Source: Lingula anatina (taxonomy: Eukaryota; Brachiopoda; Lingulata; Lingulida; Lingulidae). Taken from it: a stretch of 30,135 nucleotides of DNA. The stretch covers positions 71,281-101,415 of the forward strand of contig NW_019775848.1 in the NCBI RefSeq assembly GCF_001039355.2, written 5' to 3'. The notes beneath the pieces were generated by a model. The model had not been told where the DNA came from. It worked only from the letters and a program-made list of their open reading frames with translations, and ran no database searches. Every line of letters begins with the position of its first letter. Positions within the stretch are counted from its first letter, which is position 1. Below, one piece after another: positions 11,300-21,852 of the stretch. The translations under genes and the position numbers were made by a program.

Positions 11300-14200
11300 T
11301 CACAAGAGGCTTTCTTCAGGGAAATTAGAAATTTCCCCCACATCTGTCACAGGAGTGTCATTCATGGTAAAGGTCAGCTTGAATTTTACTCTTATCTTTT
11401 CCTGAAAGGAATTATGAAGTAGGCACTTTATTAGATATATTCAATACAACCATCACTTATACCCTCAATAAAAAAGAACAAAGTGATGAAGTAAAGCTGA
11501 AATGCTAAGACTGTTTTTAGTATAGTTTTGAACATTTACCAATTTTAATAAGTGCCAGAATAATCAAAGATTTATGTGACACTAATTTTCACGAAGAGAG
11601 CATATTAGAAGATTTCTTAGCAGTAATCTGATTCAGATTTCATGGTTTTCTTTTTCAACTTTTGAAATAATTATTCTACTGGTTAACGCTGTGCAAATAC
11701 AACTTAGGCCTGCATTCACAATAGATGATCCTAACTAAATAGTCTGCAGATCAAATATGGCTAACCCCACTTGAAAGCAATGCCAGATAATCTCCTTATG
11801 GGCTCCCCACCTACCACCTACCATCCCTGCAGGGGTTTAGCGATTAAAGCTAAATTAAAATGACTGTGAGATTTAATTACTAGGCCCCTGAAGGGATGGC
11901 CTGGAGAATAACAGCAGATTATATGGCAGATCTGACATGCTTTCAAGTAAGGTCTGCCATATTTGATCTGCAGACTAGTTAGTCCACGGATCATCTTTTA
12001 TGAATGCCACCTTAATGGGCAATCCACAATAAAGCTGTCCTTTACCTTGTGTGGATTGGCTAGCAGCATGACTTGAGTAATAGCAGAGGGAGGCAATATA
12101 GGATTGAAAGCTGGTAAATCTGTTGCTGAGGGAGGCTGCAGTTTCACCTTCATAGTCTGGAACAAGATGACTGCCCTGTTTATTCTTTTATTTGACAATA
12201 TTCTGCATGCCAAGAAATATTAATTTAAAAGCAGCATATCATTTGATACAAATAACAATAAAGTCGATGGTAATTTTAAAAACCTGATCACAAATTAAAT
12301 TATTATTAATAAGAGAGAAAAGATCAAGATAATTTTGCCAACACTTAATAATGATAATAATTATGATAATAAAAGTTATTTGCAACTAAAATAGTTGGAT
12401 TGTACAATAACATAAATAGTTAAATACACTAAATGTAAAGGCTACTGTTCATATGAAACAAAATCATTAACCAAATACTAATACATAACCTATACAATAA
12501 TTCATGATGTTTTTCTTACTTTAGGTACTGCAGCCTGAAAACTTAATGCCTTCACAGCACTAGTGTTGGTACTCATGACTGACACCACCATTACCATCAC
12601 ATCAGCCCTGGGCCGATCCTTCCCAAAGTGAATTATTATTTTCAGTCCATTTTTATCATATGCGTTTAAAGGGGATGTTGATCCTATAGAGAGAGAGAGA
12701 GAGAAAAAAAGAAGGCTGTGAGTTAAATTCTATATGACATATAACTTTTGCACTCAAGCATGGAAAGCAAGTTAAAAATACACAGCTATAAGTTTATATG
12801 TGTATAATGGGTTATTACAGCCCTTATGAATGATTGACACTTTCACTGGCATCCTAAATTAAACAAGGACTAACAGAAAAGTGACATCTCGCCTGTGTTC
12901 TTAAAGACATGATAAAACATAGGATTGTATGAGATCAAGCTGATTTTCCAACTGGACCTGTGTTTTATGAATACTCATCAGTTCCATAAATTTGAAGACA
13001 AAAGGTAAAAGTGTTTTCAACTTATCTCTGAAAGTGCATGACCACGACAACGGCAACAATGACAATGACAATGACAGATGCAAGTGATGGCTATACATAC
13101 AGACACAATGTGTCTGTACATAAAAACCTACCTGGTTGTATAGACTCTAAAGGTACAAACACATCTGTCAAGGGTTGAACTGATGTATCTGTCCTTTTTG
13201 CTGGACTTGCCTGTCCTCCTGGTGAGGAAGGAGAGACCAGGGGTGCACCTGCACCGGACTTTTGCATCTGGTTTAAGGGAACTTTGACCGGTTGGCTGAA
13301 ATGATGTATCAACAGTGAGATAGAGTGAAGCAGAAGGTCAGGGAACCTTTTGTCTGGTCATCCCTCTTCAATATTAATCGTGTTTTAATGTATGTTTTCT
13401 GCTGTGCATGACTTAATCACAACCCCTGTATCCATAAAAAATGGCAATTTAGATATACAAAATAAGAATATTTCATCAATTTTTGATAAGTACTTTCACT
13501 AGTGTCATCATTTAATCAATAAGTAAAAATTATGATCACAAAATATAGGGTCATCAACCCCAAAAACCAAGCTGAAGGACTACAACATACATTTTCTTTG
13601 CTGAAATCAACCTACCTAGGAGGTGGAATAAAAGTTTTAACATTGGTATCAGCTTTGTGCTTTTGAAGAACAGTTTTTCCCAGCTCATCCAAATCTGCCA
13701 TTGCTTTCTGTTGAGAAAGCTGTGGAGCAGCATTTTCTGTGTGTGCAGTAGGAGCAACAGAAGAAGCCATGATGGGGGCCCCAGCTGTCTGGATAGGGTA
13801 TGGCCTGTTCATGTTGGCTGAGGGTATACTACCTGCAGTGATGAATAGCAGGCCCCAGTTTTACAATAAAACTTAACTCGGGTTCCCTGGCTAAGAACTT
13901 AATCGCCAAGGTTACATGGTCACAAGAGCATGTCTTACCCTATAAGGAGCAGAGTAACAGCACTTTTATGGAAATCCTAGCCAACTAAGCCAGGGAACTG
14001 ACTTAAGTTTTTTTTTTTTTTTTGTGAAACTGGGGCCAGGAGTTATTCCAACCCAAGATACATATTTTCCTATCTAGCTAAACAGTGTTGTTTGATATAA
14101 ATAACAAAATGACTGATTTTTAGTAAAACAAAATGGATACTGCATATGGAAGACTTATGAATTTAAAAAAACTGAAATAATACAATAATAATAATTATCA

Positions 14201-17200
14201 TTCTATTTATTTGTAGTATAAAATCATTTAAAACGCTCAGTAGACTTTACAGGGTTAAAGCGAACAGAATAAGATGAATGGAGTCAGTAAAAATAAATGG
14301 CTTAAATATTAAGATAGTAAAATATGTAGTACATTGTAAAGATACAAAGCCAGTCAAATCAGTTATAAAAACTTTTTTGAAACAAAAAATTTTAGTTCTT
14401 TCAAAAATTGTCCTTGAACTCTACAGTTTTTAAGCACATTGGGGGAATGTTTCATTCATTAAGGCCATAGACCTGAAACCAACTTCACCTTGCATGAAAC
14501 TTGAACTGGCATTTCCCTGTTGCTGCATCCTTGGGGGAGGAATCATCTGTGGTTGTTGATTGAAGTTTGCAAACGCTGATGAAGGATTGGTTGAAAAAGC
14601 TGTTGTCTGAAAAATAAATGTATGTAAATACAGGCATATGAAGTTGTCATGTTTACTTTATTCTTGCACTTATTATTCTAATCTAAATTATTTCATCAAA
14701 TAAGCTTATCATATATATATCATGAAGATAATGACATAATGAACAACTCATATTGAAGCTACAACATATGATATGAATGTAATAAGTAATGACAGTATGA
14801 TCAAGTAATTTAGCATGAGGATTGATATTAGGAATTTTCAATTTGTACAAGAATACAAATTCTGTTATATAGAGTTAAGCATGCACATACACTGCCTGTA
14901 ACTAATGAAGGTTTGAAGAAGTCTCCAAACTGATTTAAATCTCCACTGGAACTAATACCAAGGTCTTGGGAACCAGCACCTGAGGCTTGGGTAGCACTGT
15001 TTGAACTAGCACTTATACCTTAAATAAATTAAATTAAAATTATTCAATTTCACAATCATCAATATTTGTAAACATCAATGACCTATGGGCACAAGCCAGA
15101 GCACACATAACACTGTATATCAAACTAAAAGTTTCCCCAATTTAACATATTACACTTATGACATGGAAGAGCTTTGATCCACCTTAAAAAATAATCAGCT
15201 TCAAGCACAGTTATTTAAATGAACTAATCCAATAACTGTAGATGCATCTTCCTGTTGGTGGCAATATTATTAAACAGATGCACTACACATTACACTTGTT
15301 TATATTTATAAGAAATTGACAATAACAATTATTTGATTGATCTACCAGCTTATCAAATCAATTCATTCTGCAGACATGAGCCTAGGTTTTAAAAAAACCT
15401 CTGAACATTTATCATGAGACCCAACACCCAACCACCTGGGGGTCCGGGGGCTGCCTTAGAATTGAACTGAAAAATGCAGAATTCTGTGTTTCTGCAGAAA
15501 AAGCTCATGTCTGATTCTGGTAAGATACACAGGTTAGTTTACCTAAGGAAGCTAAATCTTCATCTAAGGTTGAGGCTCCAGAGGCAGGTGCTGAAGCAGG
15601 CAGTGCAGAGGAACTGGTGTCCCCCAGCATAGGGGTGTCAAAGTTCAGATCCAATAGATCAGAACTGTTGCCTAGAATAACATAACAGCATTAAACATGA
15701 ACATTATTTGGCACGAAATTTCTGGTCAGAAAAGAAAATTAATGAAAAAAAGGAGACCAATGTACCATAACAGATTTTCTAACAAATTGGGTGCAAATGT
15801 CTAACATCTTGTAATGTTGCAAATAAAACTCTCACATATTAGCTATTATTTTTGTATTTAAATGCTTGATTACTTTATTAGATGACAAAACATAGTAAAA
15901 GTTAAAAAATTTTACCTCTCCTTCCTTTTGGCGACAAGAAGTATATATCCAGCAGCATTACAAATGAATTGCACAAATATATTTTAAAATTATAATACTA
16001 AAATATACTAAGTATACTCAAAGATGGTAGTAGATAACACAAAATAAGCAAGAGAACATTCATTTCAAACTGTGAAAAGTAGATCATCCAACACTCAAAC
16101 ATGACTAATGGTTATTACGCCCAGCGACTGTGCTATAAACAGTTTTACCTTTATCTCCTGCTGCAGCCACCCCATTTTCCTGGGTCGTTCCATCTACCAA
16201 TCTACGATACTGGCCCATTACACGACCAACTTCATCATTAGCTTTTAAAATGGCACCTGGAATTAGACAACTCTAGTGAATAAGTAGAAGAACTTACACC
16301 AAAGCTTGAATAATTTTCCACTAACTAGTTTACTGAAAAAAGTAGCATTTGACACTTTTTACAATTTTTACATCACATCCCTACAATACAATCTGCTAAA
16401 TATACAATAACTGACATTTATTAATGATGTTACTACAACAGTAAGAGAGATGACAAAGTGCCTTCAAGAGCTTACTTAGTCAGTCTTAATCTGCTGTTCA
16501 AAATTGACTGAATAGTTAATCTATGACTTACTGATGCCTTCATCGTCTTTTTCATCTGCGTCACTTGCAAGACGGAAAAGATTTGGCCGATGTTTGTCGA
16601 GTGTTTCATACAATTGCTGAAATAAGTAGTAGATATGCAATCTATTCTATAGAACAAAGCAAAATCAAACACACTTTTGTCTTATTACCAATCTTATTCT
16701 TAATACTCAAATTCAGTCATTTGTAATTAGGTATTCAGGAATAGCACTAAAATATCTGGCAGTCAGATGGACATAAGAACAGAATATTTAAAAAAAGCAA
16801 GTAATCCCTTATCAAAATAATGATGAATTATTCAGGAATAGCACTAAAATATCTGGCGGTCAGATGGACATAAGAACAGAATATTTAAAAAAAGCAAGTA
16901 ATCCCTTATCAAAATAATGATGAATTAACAAACTCTATCTTTTTTTTTCATTTCTGTATTGTTTTATTTTGTTTTTATTACAGATAATTATTTGTATTAC
17001 CTTCATTATTTCTATATCTGATGCGGTTCCCTCTCCTGGTTTATAATGTGATAACATATCTCCCAGGAGTTTTACATTATTGTTTACAGTTTCTAATTCT
17101 GTATGTCTCCTGGCCTTCTTTTCTGTTTTTTCAGCATCCTGTAAAAATTGATAAATGAATATTAAACGAAAAATCACCAAAAATGAAATATCATCTCAAT

Positions 17201-20200
17201 TTACACTTAATTCTCATCTTCTCAATTTTTCAGCACAAACAAAATGCACAATCATTTAAAGATGTACTGATTAAATTACATAAATATAATCTGGCATACA
17301 ATATATATTTGCAGTGTTCCATTTCTTTCAAAAACCTCACCTGTTTTACCATGTTTTTTATGAGTCTGTTAGCAGCCTGGAGATCCTCGGGATGTTTACT
17401 TGACAGCAGCCTAGATAACAGCTAAACACAAACAAATGTCATTTTTGTTATTTGGCTTGACGAGAACAAAGGGTTTATAGAATCCAGGTGCACAACTCAG
17501 GGACAAGACAACCTGGTAAGTATGTGACATTTTTAAAGAATTAACAAAACAAAAAGCTTAATAAAAAGTTCCCACCATTTATCCGTAAGTCTTCAAAATT
17601 GCTTTAGTTCAAAAAATCGGAATATAATAAATGATAATAATTTTGTCCTATCGTGTGGTTCAAATGGACAGCTGATGATAGACCCTTATTTTTTGCATGG
17701 AATAGAAAAAGGAGATAAAAATTAAGCTTAAAAAATGCCACAGAAATCTTACCTTAGACTTTTCCTCATCATCAAATATGCTATTATGTGGTCTTGGTGG
17801 TGGAACAGGAATATCCTAAATTGAATAAAATCACTACTGAAATACATGTCATAAATGGTTTTCCATTTTCAAGTTGATTGCAAAATGTATATCAACAATG
17901 TCAGTTTTATTTTCATGTATACCAATGTGTTAAGTATTTTTAACATTGCATAAATATGAATGATATATAAAAATTAAAGAAAAATAAAACCTCATGCAAT
18001 AATACCCATTTCACAACAAAAAAGTACAAATCACATTTTTTCATCTACATTAAATAGACATTTCATGTATCACAGCCAATGTATTTGTCAAAGAGACAAA
18101 TGCATCAAGATAAACAAAGTAAGTCATATATGTCAATTAATGCCAATGCTCTAAATCTCAAGTCACATAAAACTAGAGGATCAGAGAGGCGATACCGCCT
18201 CCGGATATTGTACCACCAGCTGGAGTAAGCNAGCTCACGGAGCTGGCGGAGCTTACCGAGCCGTACGAGACGGGTCGAGACTAAAACCATGAGTACCGCC
18301 AGCGTACACGCTGGTGGTACTAATAAAATATTGAGCTCTAATCACAATTGTGTAAATGGCCTACAGTCGAGAGAAAGGCAAAAGAAACCAATTTTGGTGA
18401 GTAATGAAATCACAGACAAAAATTCAAAAGTAGTTGATATACAAAATAACATAAAACATCTTAAATAGGCATTAATCTTGAAAATAACAATTAAAAAAAA
18501 AGGGATAAAAAAGATTTGTAATATTAGCAACTGAAGCAACATGTATCAAACTTTGATCTAATTGATTTTCATCAGTACAAACCAGTGCTTTTTCCATCAA
18601 TTACATACAGTAAATACTATTGAACTGCACTCATCATTCAATCAAAACCTTTCAAACATACCTCCTTGTCAATATATACAGGATCTTCTTTCACAATCCC
18701 CTGTCTTTTTAACATCTCGTATGCTTCTGATATTTTTGCTTCATGTCGCAGTCCAACTGTCCAGCTGTATATTAATTCAATACATTTTGTTTTGACTTTA
18801 TCCGTCGTCTTTGTACCTAAATACTGCATAAAAAGAAAACATTTCTTAACAGTGCATACTTTTAGATTCAGCATACAGCCATGTCAATAAATAAATTATA
18901 AATAGATGGTCCTACAAGGGCACAAATGAGTAATTATCTGCTACATTTAAATCTTATTTTTAAAGGAGGCAAAGCCAAATTTATAAGAGAACTTTTATTT
19001 TTCTGACATGATATAAAAAGATTCAAATTTAATGCTCACCTTTGGAGAAACAACTTTAATCAATTCATTCAAAAATCTGAACTTCCCAATTTCTTGGTGA
19101 AACCTCTTGCCACAATTTTTTACACATGCTTCTAAAACCTGAAATGTTGAGCAAATAAAAGACACTTGTTAATGTAACAAAAATTGCAATATTCATAACT
19201 TAAGATGTTGACATATAAAAAAATTAATCACTGCCTGAGCTCATACTAAAAGAAATAAAAGAATATTGCCAAAATCACAGAAGAGAAAATAATTAAATCT
19301 AATAGTGACCATATGATGTACAAGTGTTAGTGGCCTGAGGGGCTGGGCACATGACAGGTCAGTTGGCTAGGTATCTCCTTAGGCTCCTGACCCATATATG
19401 AAATATAGGACACTAGAACCGAGATTTAATCTCTCCCATATCTGGAAACAGGCCCTCGAGCATATACCCAGCCCTCTGACCTGTCACTTGGTCTGCCCAT
19501 CAGGCCATTGGCACTCATTTCCCTGTTGAAGCTCAGTGGTGCCTGGCACAATGTTGGATCATTGCTGCATTACAACATTAGTCCAGTATTACTTTTTTTT
19601 TCTCTTCTGTGACATGACCCACTAGATGGATCAAAACATTTGCTCTGGCAAAAGCTGGAAACCTTTCTACTTGGAAAAGAAACTAAACATTAATGAATTT
19701 CCTCTCCATGAAATTATAACTAAATTTGATGAGGAAAATATCAGCAAAGTGAACTTTGTGCCAACATAGAAACTATACAATACTCTACCAAGTAAGAGGT
19801 AACATAGCTATATGAAAGCAATGTTTTTCATGGAAAATGTCAGTAACTTACTGTCAGAGCATAGAGAGCTTCTCTTTCTTGTGGAGACTGTATTTTATGT
19901 GCCAACAGCCTCACAGCGGTCATGGGACCATCTAGTTCCTGGTTCACCTGGTCACAGAACCCATTCATAAAGTCTACTTCAACCTCCCTGTTTAGAGGAC
20001 TGGTAGCCTTGTCTGTTGAAAGACAAACAATACTCATGACCAATATTGCCATATTTTTTTAATCTAATAAATAGAATATATTTAAGGATCTACATGATCA
20101 GTGCAAAAATGAAACAGAAAAAGGTTAAAATAGCAACCCAGTGTGAAGTTTTGTAGTCTTAGGCAGTTACTTATAGTTTCTGATGTTGAAAATCTTACAA

Positions 20201-21432
20201 ACTGCCTATTGGACATATGAGCAATATTTCTGGTCTTTATATGAAATAAACTGCTAGGATCTATGAGGCTGTCATTTTTGAGGGATTATGAAGGGGACAG
20301 TTCCATCTAAGTCTTAAGTACTATCATTTAAATATCTTTAAAGCACACAAAAAAAATGTACTGATGGCTTTAACAACAAAAATTTTATTGGGTGGAACAG
20401 AATTTCAGAAATTTCCACTGGGAAGCTACTATTTTGCAACAAATATAATTTGCAGCCAAATATAATTTTTCTGGAAATTTCTTCACTTCTCCCTTGCCAC
20501 AGAATCATGATCCATAAACCCATTTTAAATGAAAACAATAAGTAAACAGTGAACTGAAATAAAGTACAGACTTATTTAGGGTAAACCTCATGATTAGTTT
20601 AACACTGAATTATCTCATCTTTACTTATTTCAGGCACAACTGCTATCAAAATCATGACAGTTTTCATCATGGTGAAAATTAGTGTAAAGGAAAGGAATAA
20701 TTTTCCATGTTATGGGGGAAATAAAGGAGCAAATGTTGAAACAAATGCTAAATAATGCAGTCATACTAAAAAGCACAATATAGCACAATACAAAGTAACT
20801 CAGCACAATGTAATTCATAAAATGACTCTGGTTGTGAGTAAACACTGGAAACAGCCATTTAAAAGAAAATAGGGTGATATCACATGAAAGAATATATTAA
20901 CATTGTTAACAGCTCACTGGCAATTTAGGTGAAGTTAAATTAAAAATCAGCACTTGCAGGCATTTGCCTACCATGATAATATTAAAATGTTGTGACAGCA
21001 GATTTTATCTAATGTGCAATACAGATGGTAAGAAATGATAATTTCCATGTTCTTGCTGTGCTAAAGTCTCCCCTCCTCCCCCCCCCCCCCCCAACACACA
21101 CACTCCACTTTTCGATCAGGTTGCTTGTCGAGCAGCAATAAGCTTTGCTTTTTTAACGTATGGCCAAATATCATGGTAAAAAATGCGGTATATATAATGA
21201 AGAGATTGCAATGCTGTAAACGAAAGGATATGAAATAGCTTCGTGGACTTCATGGTGGGCGTTTCAGTAATGTTTTAAAATGACAATAACATTGAACAAA
21301 CTAACGTTATGTTAAATGAGAAGATTGTGAAATTCGACCAACAGTCGCTTTAACTCTCTAAACAGTTTTAAGTCCAACAAAATAAAGCATACTCAATAAT
21401 ATTTCCAAAGCTTCCTCTTCTGCTTCCGCCAT
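11300..21432 (-). CDS. GGA: GGA: Golgi-localised, gamma-ear-containing, ARF-binding clathrin adaptor, 17 exons, complete
   Basis: GGAs are monomeric adaptors recruited to trans-Golgi and endosomal membranes by Arf-GTP. They bind DxxLL cargo tails and recruit clathrin. The deduced protein is about 685 residues (vertebrate GGAs are about 610-720). It starts MAEAEEEALEILLNKATSPL across the first junction. Residues 1-150 are the VHS domain, with FCDQVNQELDGP, RLLAHKIQSPQE, KFRFLNELIKVVSPK and KIKVK-like helices ending MLKRQGIVKEDP. The PPPRP linker follows. Residues about 165-310 are the GAT domain (HPEDLQAANRLIKNMVKQ, LETVNNNVKLLGDMLSHY, RPNLFRLASDADE). The hinge has a clathrin-box-like LLDLN near residue 320, DEDLASLG near 348 and DLDELGKTVLQK near 484. 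Residues about 547-685 are the gamma-ear domain (VFVPLESIQPG, MKVKLQPPSATDLPAFNPI, FKLTFTMNDTPV). One gene carries features of vertebrate GGA1-3, as expected for an invertebrate with a single GGA. It is convergent with AP5Z1. Confidence 0.97.
11712..12007. mobile_element. Inverted-repeat element (MITE-like) in the last GGA intron
   Basis: The ends are inverted copies: GCATTCACAATAGATGATCC at 11712 against GCATTCATAAAAGATGATCC read from 12007. Further in, AGTCTGCAGATCAAATATGG (from 11741) is matched in inverse around 11956-11975, and a CTTGAAAGC block (11771) is matched by GCTTTCAAG near 11939. The element is about 296 bp, has no coding capacity, and ends 38 bp from the GGA exon at 12046. No convincing target-site duplication. 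Confidence 0.7.
12688..12703. repeat. (GA)n microsatellite
   Basis: Tandem AG/GA units immediately upstream (minus strand) of the GGA exon at 12683, in what should be the pyrimidine tract. On the minus strand they read as CT repeats, so they probably serve as the polypyrimidine tract. Confidence 0.85.
13052..13076. repeat. Short (AATGAC)n-like repeat
   Basis: CAACAATGACAATGACAATGAC in the intron between GGA exons at 13132 and 12683. Imperfect at its edges. Confidence 0.7.
13851..14037. mobile_element. Inverted-repeat element (MITE-like) in a GGA intron
   Basis: The left end GGCCCCAGTTTTACA (13851) matches the inverse of the right end, read as GGCCCCAGTTTCACA from 14037. The arms continue through AACTTAA and GTTCCCTGGCT, matched by AGCCAGGGAAC near 13988. 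A 16-19 nt T run lies in the right arm. The element is about 187 bp, non-coding, and its edge is 18 bp from the acceptor of the GGA exon at 13832, so the branch point of that intron probably lies inside it. Confidence 0.75.
15365..15518. repeat. Weak inverted-repeat pair in a GGA intron
   Basis: CAGACATGAG (15371-15380) is repeated in inverse as CTCATGTCTG (15504-15513), with looser similarity on both sides and a GC-richer core (CACCTGGGGGTCCGGGGG). It could be a decayed fold-back element; the arms are too short to be sure. Confidence 0.3.
16733..16926. repeat. Tandem duplication, 97-bp unit, two copies
   Basis: Copies at 16733-16829 and 16830-16926 differ at one base (GGCAGTC against GGCGGTC). 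The duplication lies in the GGA intron between exons 17001 and 16616, so it is very recent or an assembly artefact. Confidence 0.95.
18186..18320. mobile_element. GC-rich nested inverted-repeat element in a GGA intron
   Basis: GTACCACCAGC (18210) and its inverse GCTGGTGGTAC (18310-18320) bound 111 bp. Inside the right end is a 28-bp hairpin, 18293-18320, with 13-bp arms, one mismatch and a 2-nt loop. Just outside the left end is GAGGCG-ATAC-CGCCTC (18186-18201), a perfect 6-bp stem. The base composition is far richer in G and C than the surrounding intron. The single N of the window (18231) falls inside, as expected when a strong hairpin blocks sequencing. A 61-codon open frame here crosses the N and is not a gene. 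Confidence 0.65.
19323..19515. mobile_element. Inverted-repeat element (MITE-like) in a GGA intron
   Basis: The left arm (AGTGTTAGTGGCCTGAGGGGC from 19323, then GACAGGTCAGTTGGCTAGGTA near 19353) is matched in inverse by the right arm, read from 19515 as AGTGCCAATGGCCTGATGGGC, then GACAGGTCAGAGGGCTGGGTA. It is about 193 bp, non-coding, with no clear target-site duplication. Confidence 0.75.
21078..21092. repeat. Run of 15 C
   Basis: Homopolymer followed by a short CA repeat (CACACACA), in GGA intron 1. Confidence 0.95.
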
Positions 21433-21631
21433 TGTGGTGTGCACGTGATGCCACGATATTTCCCGAGACTGATTACCTTATGGAGGAAGTCGCAAACTTT
21501 TAACCTGAAATAATTACCTGCACATGTATTATACGCAACAATTAAACATTTCATTGGTACAAACACTAAAATGTGAACACTTGCTTATATTTATACCTCG
21601 CAATTGTTAAGTTTTTGAAAATAGGTTTTAC
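21433..21631 (-). promoter_or_regulatory. GGA 5' UTR and probable promoter-proximal region
   Basis: Sequence directly upstream of the GGA start codon. It has more CpG than the AT-rich background (CACGTGATGCCACGATATTTCCCG near 21442 includes a CACGTG E-box-type palindrome). Assignment rests on position; no TATA box is evident. Confidence 0.4.
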
Positions 21632-21852
21632 CCATCTTGTCCCACATTTGCAGCGTACGGTTTTGAAAGGATATCTTGGTGTCAATGACCGATGCAGTAA
21701 CTGCACCAGCAAGACCGCAAATGCCGTGTGACAGAAACATGCGTACTTTGAGGTAAATGTAGATATTTGTTGTATGTTTAAACTCTAGAGCAAATTGTGG
21801 ATGCTGTACATACTCGGTGTCAAAGAGGTACGTAATTTGCGGCACGCCGATA
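21632..21852 (-). CDS. Possible upstream exon, perhaps an alternative first exon of GGA
   Basis: On the minus strand an open frame is flanked by a good acceptor (TTTTTTCATAG before 21852) and a usable donor (GATGG then GTAAAA after 21632). It includes VPQITYLFDTEYVQHP and, after an internal ATG, MFLSHGICGLAGAVTASV and NRTLQMWDKM. I do not recognise the protein. It ends with one base of a codon (G). That is the same phase as GGA exon 1, so splicing to the GGA exon at 20012 would read WDKM-D-KATSPLNRE in frame. It is CpG-richer than its surroundings. It could equally be chance reading in the GGA promoter or an unrelated gene fragment. Confidence 0.3.

Larger units (their letters stand above)
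11300..21432 (-). other. GGA: Exon map of GGA
   Basis: Coding exons in transcript order (minus strand): 21432-21393, 20012-19852, 19138-19040, 18823-18662, 17815-17753, 17421-17341, 17138-17001, 16616-16532, 16256-16149, 15671-15543, 15018-14903 (donor uncertain; 14896 or 14893 possible), 14606-14489 (or starting 14599), 13832-13616, 13295-13132, 12683-12520, 12156-12046, 11401-11300 (ends TGA). Apart from the 15018/14606 junction, each has clear GT-AG sites and matching phase. The ATG at 21432 starts the first exon. Intron 1 is 1380 bp and holds only a run of 15 C (21078-21092) and ordinary AT-rich sequence. Five other introns carry inverted-repeat elements or a tandem duplication, listed separately. 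Confidence 0.9.

Noticed and set aside
18105-18290. 61-codon minus-strand frame
   Set aside because: It crosses the N and the nested hairpin element; not a gene.
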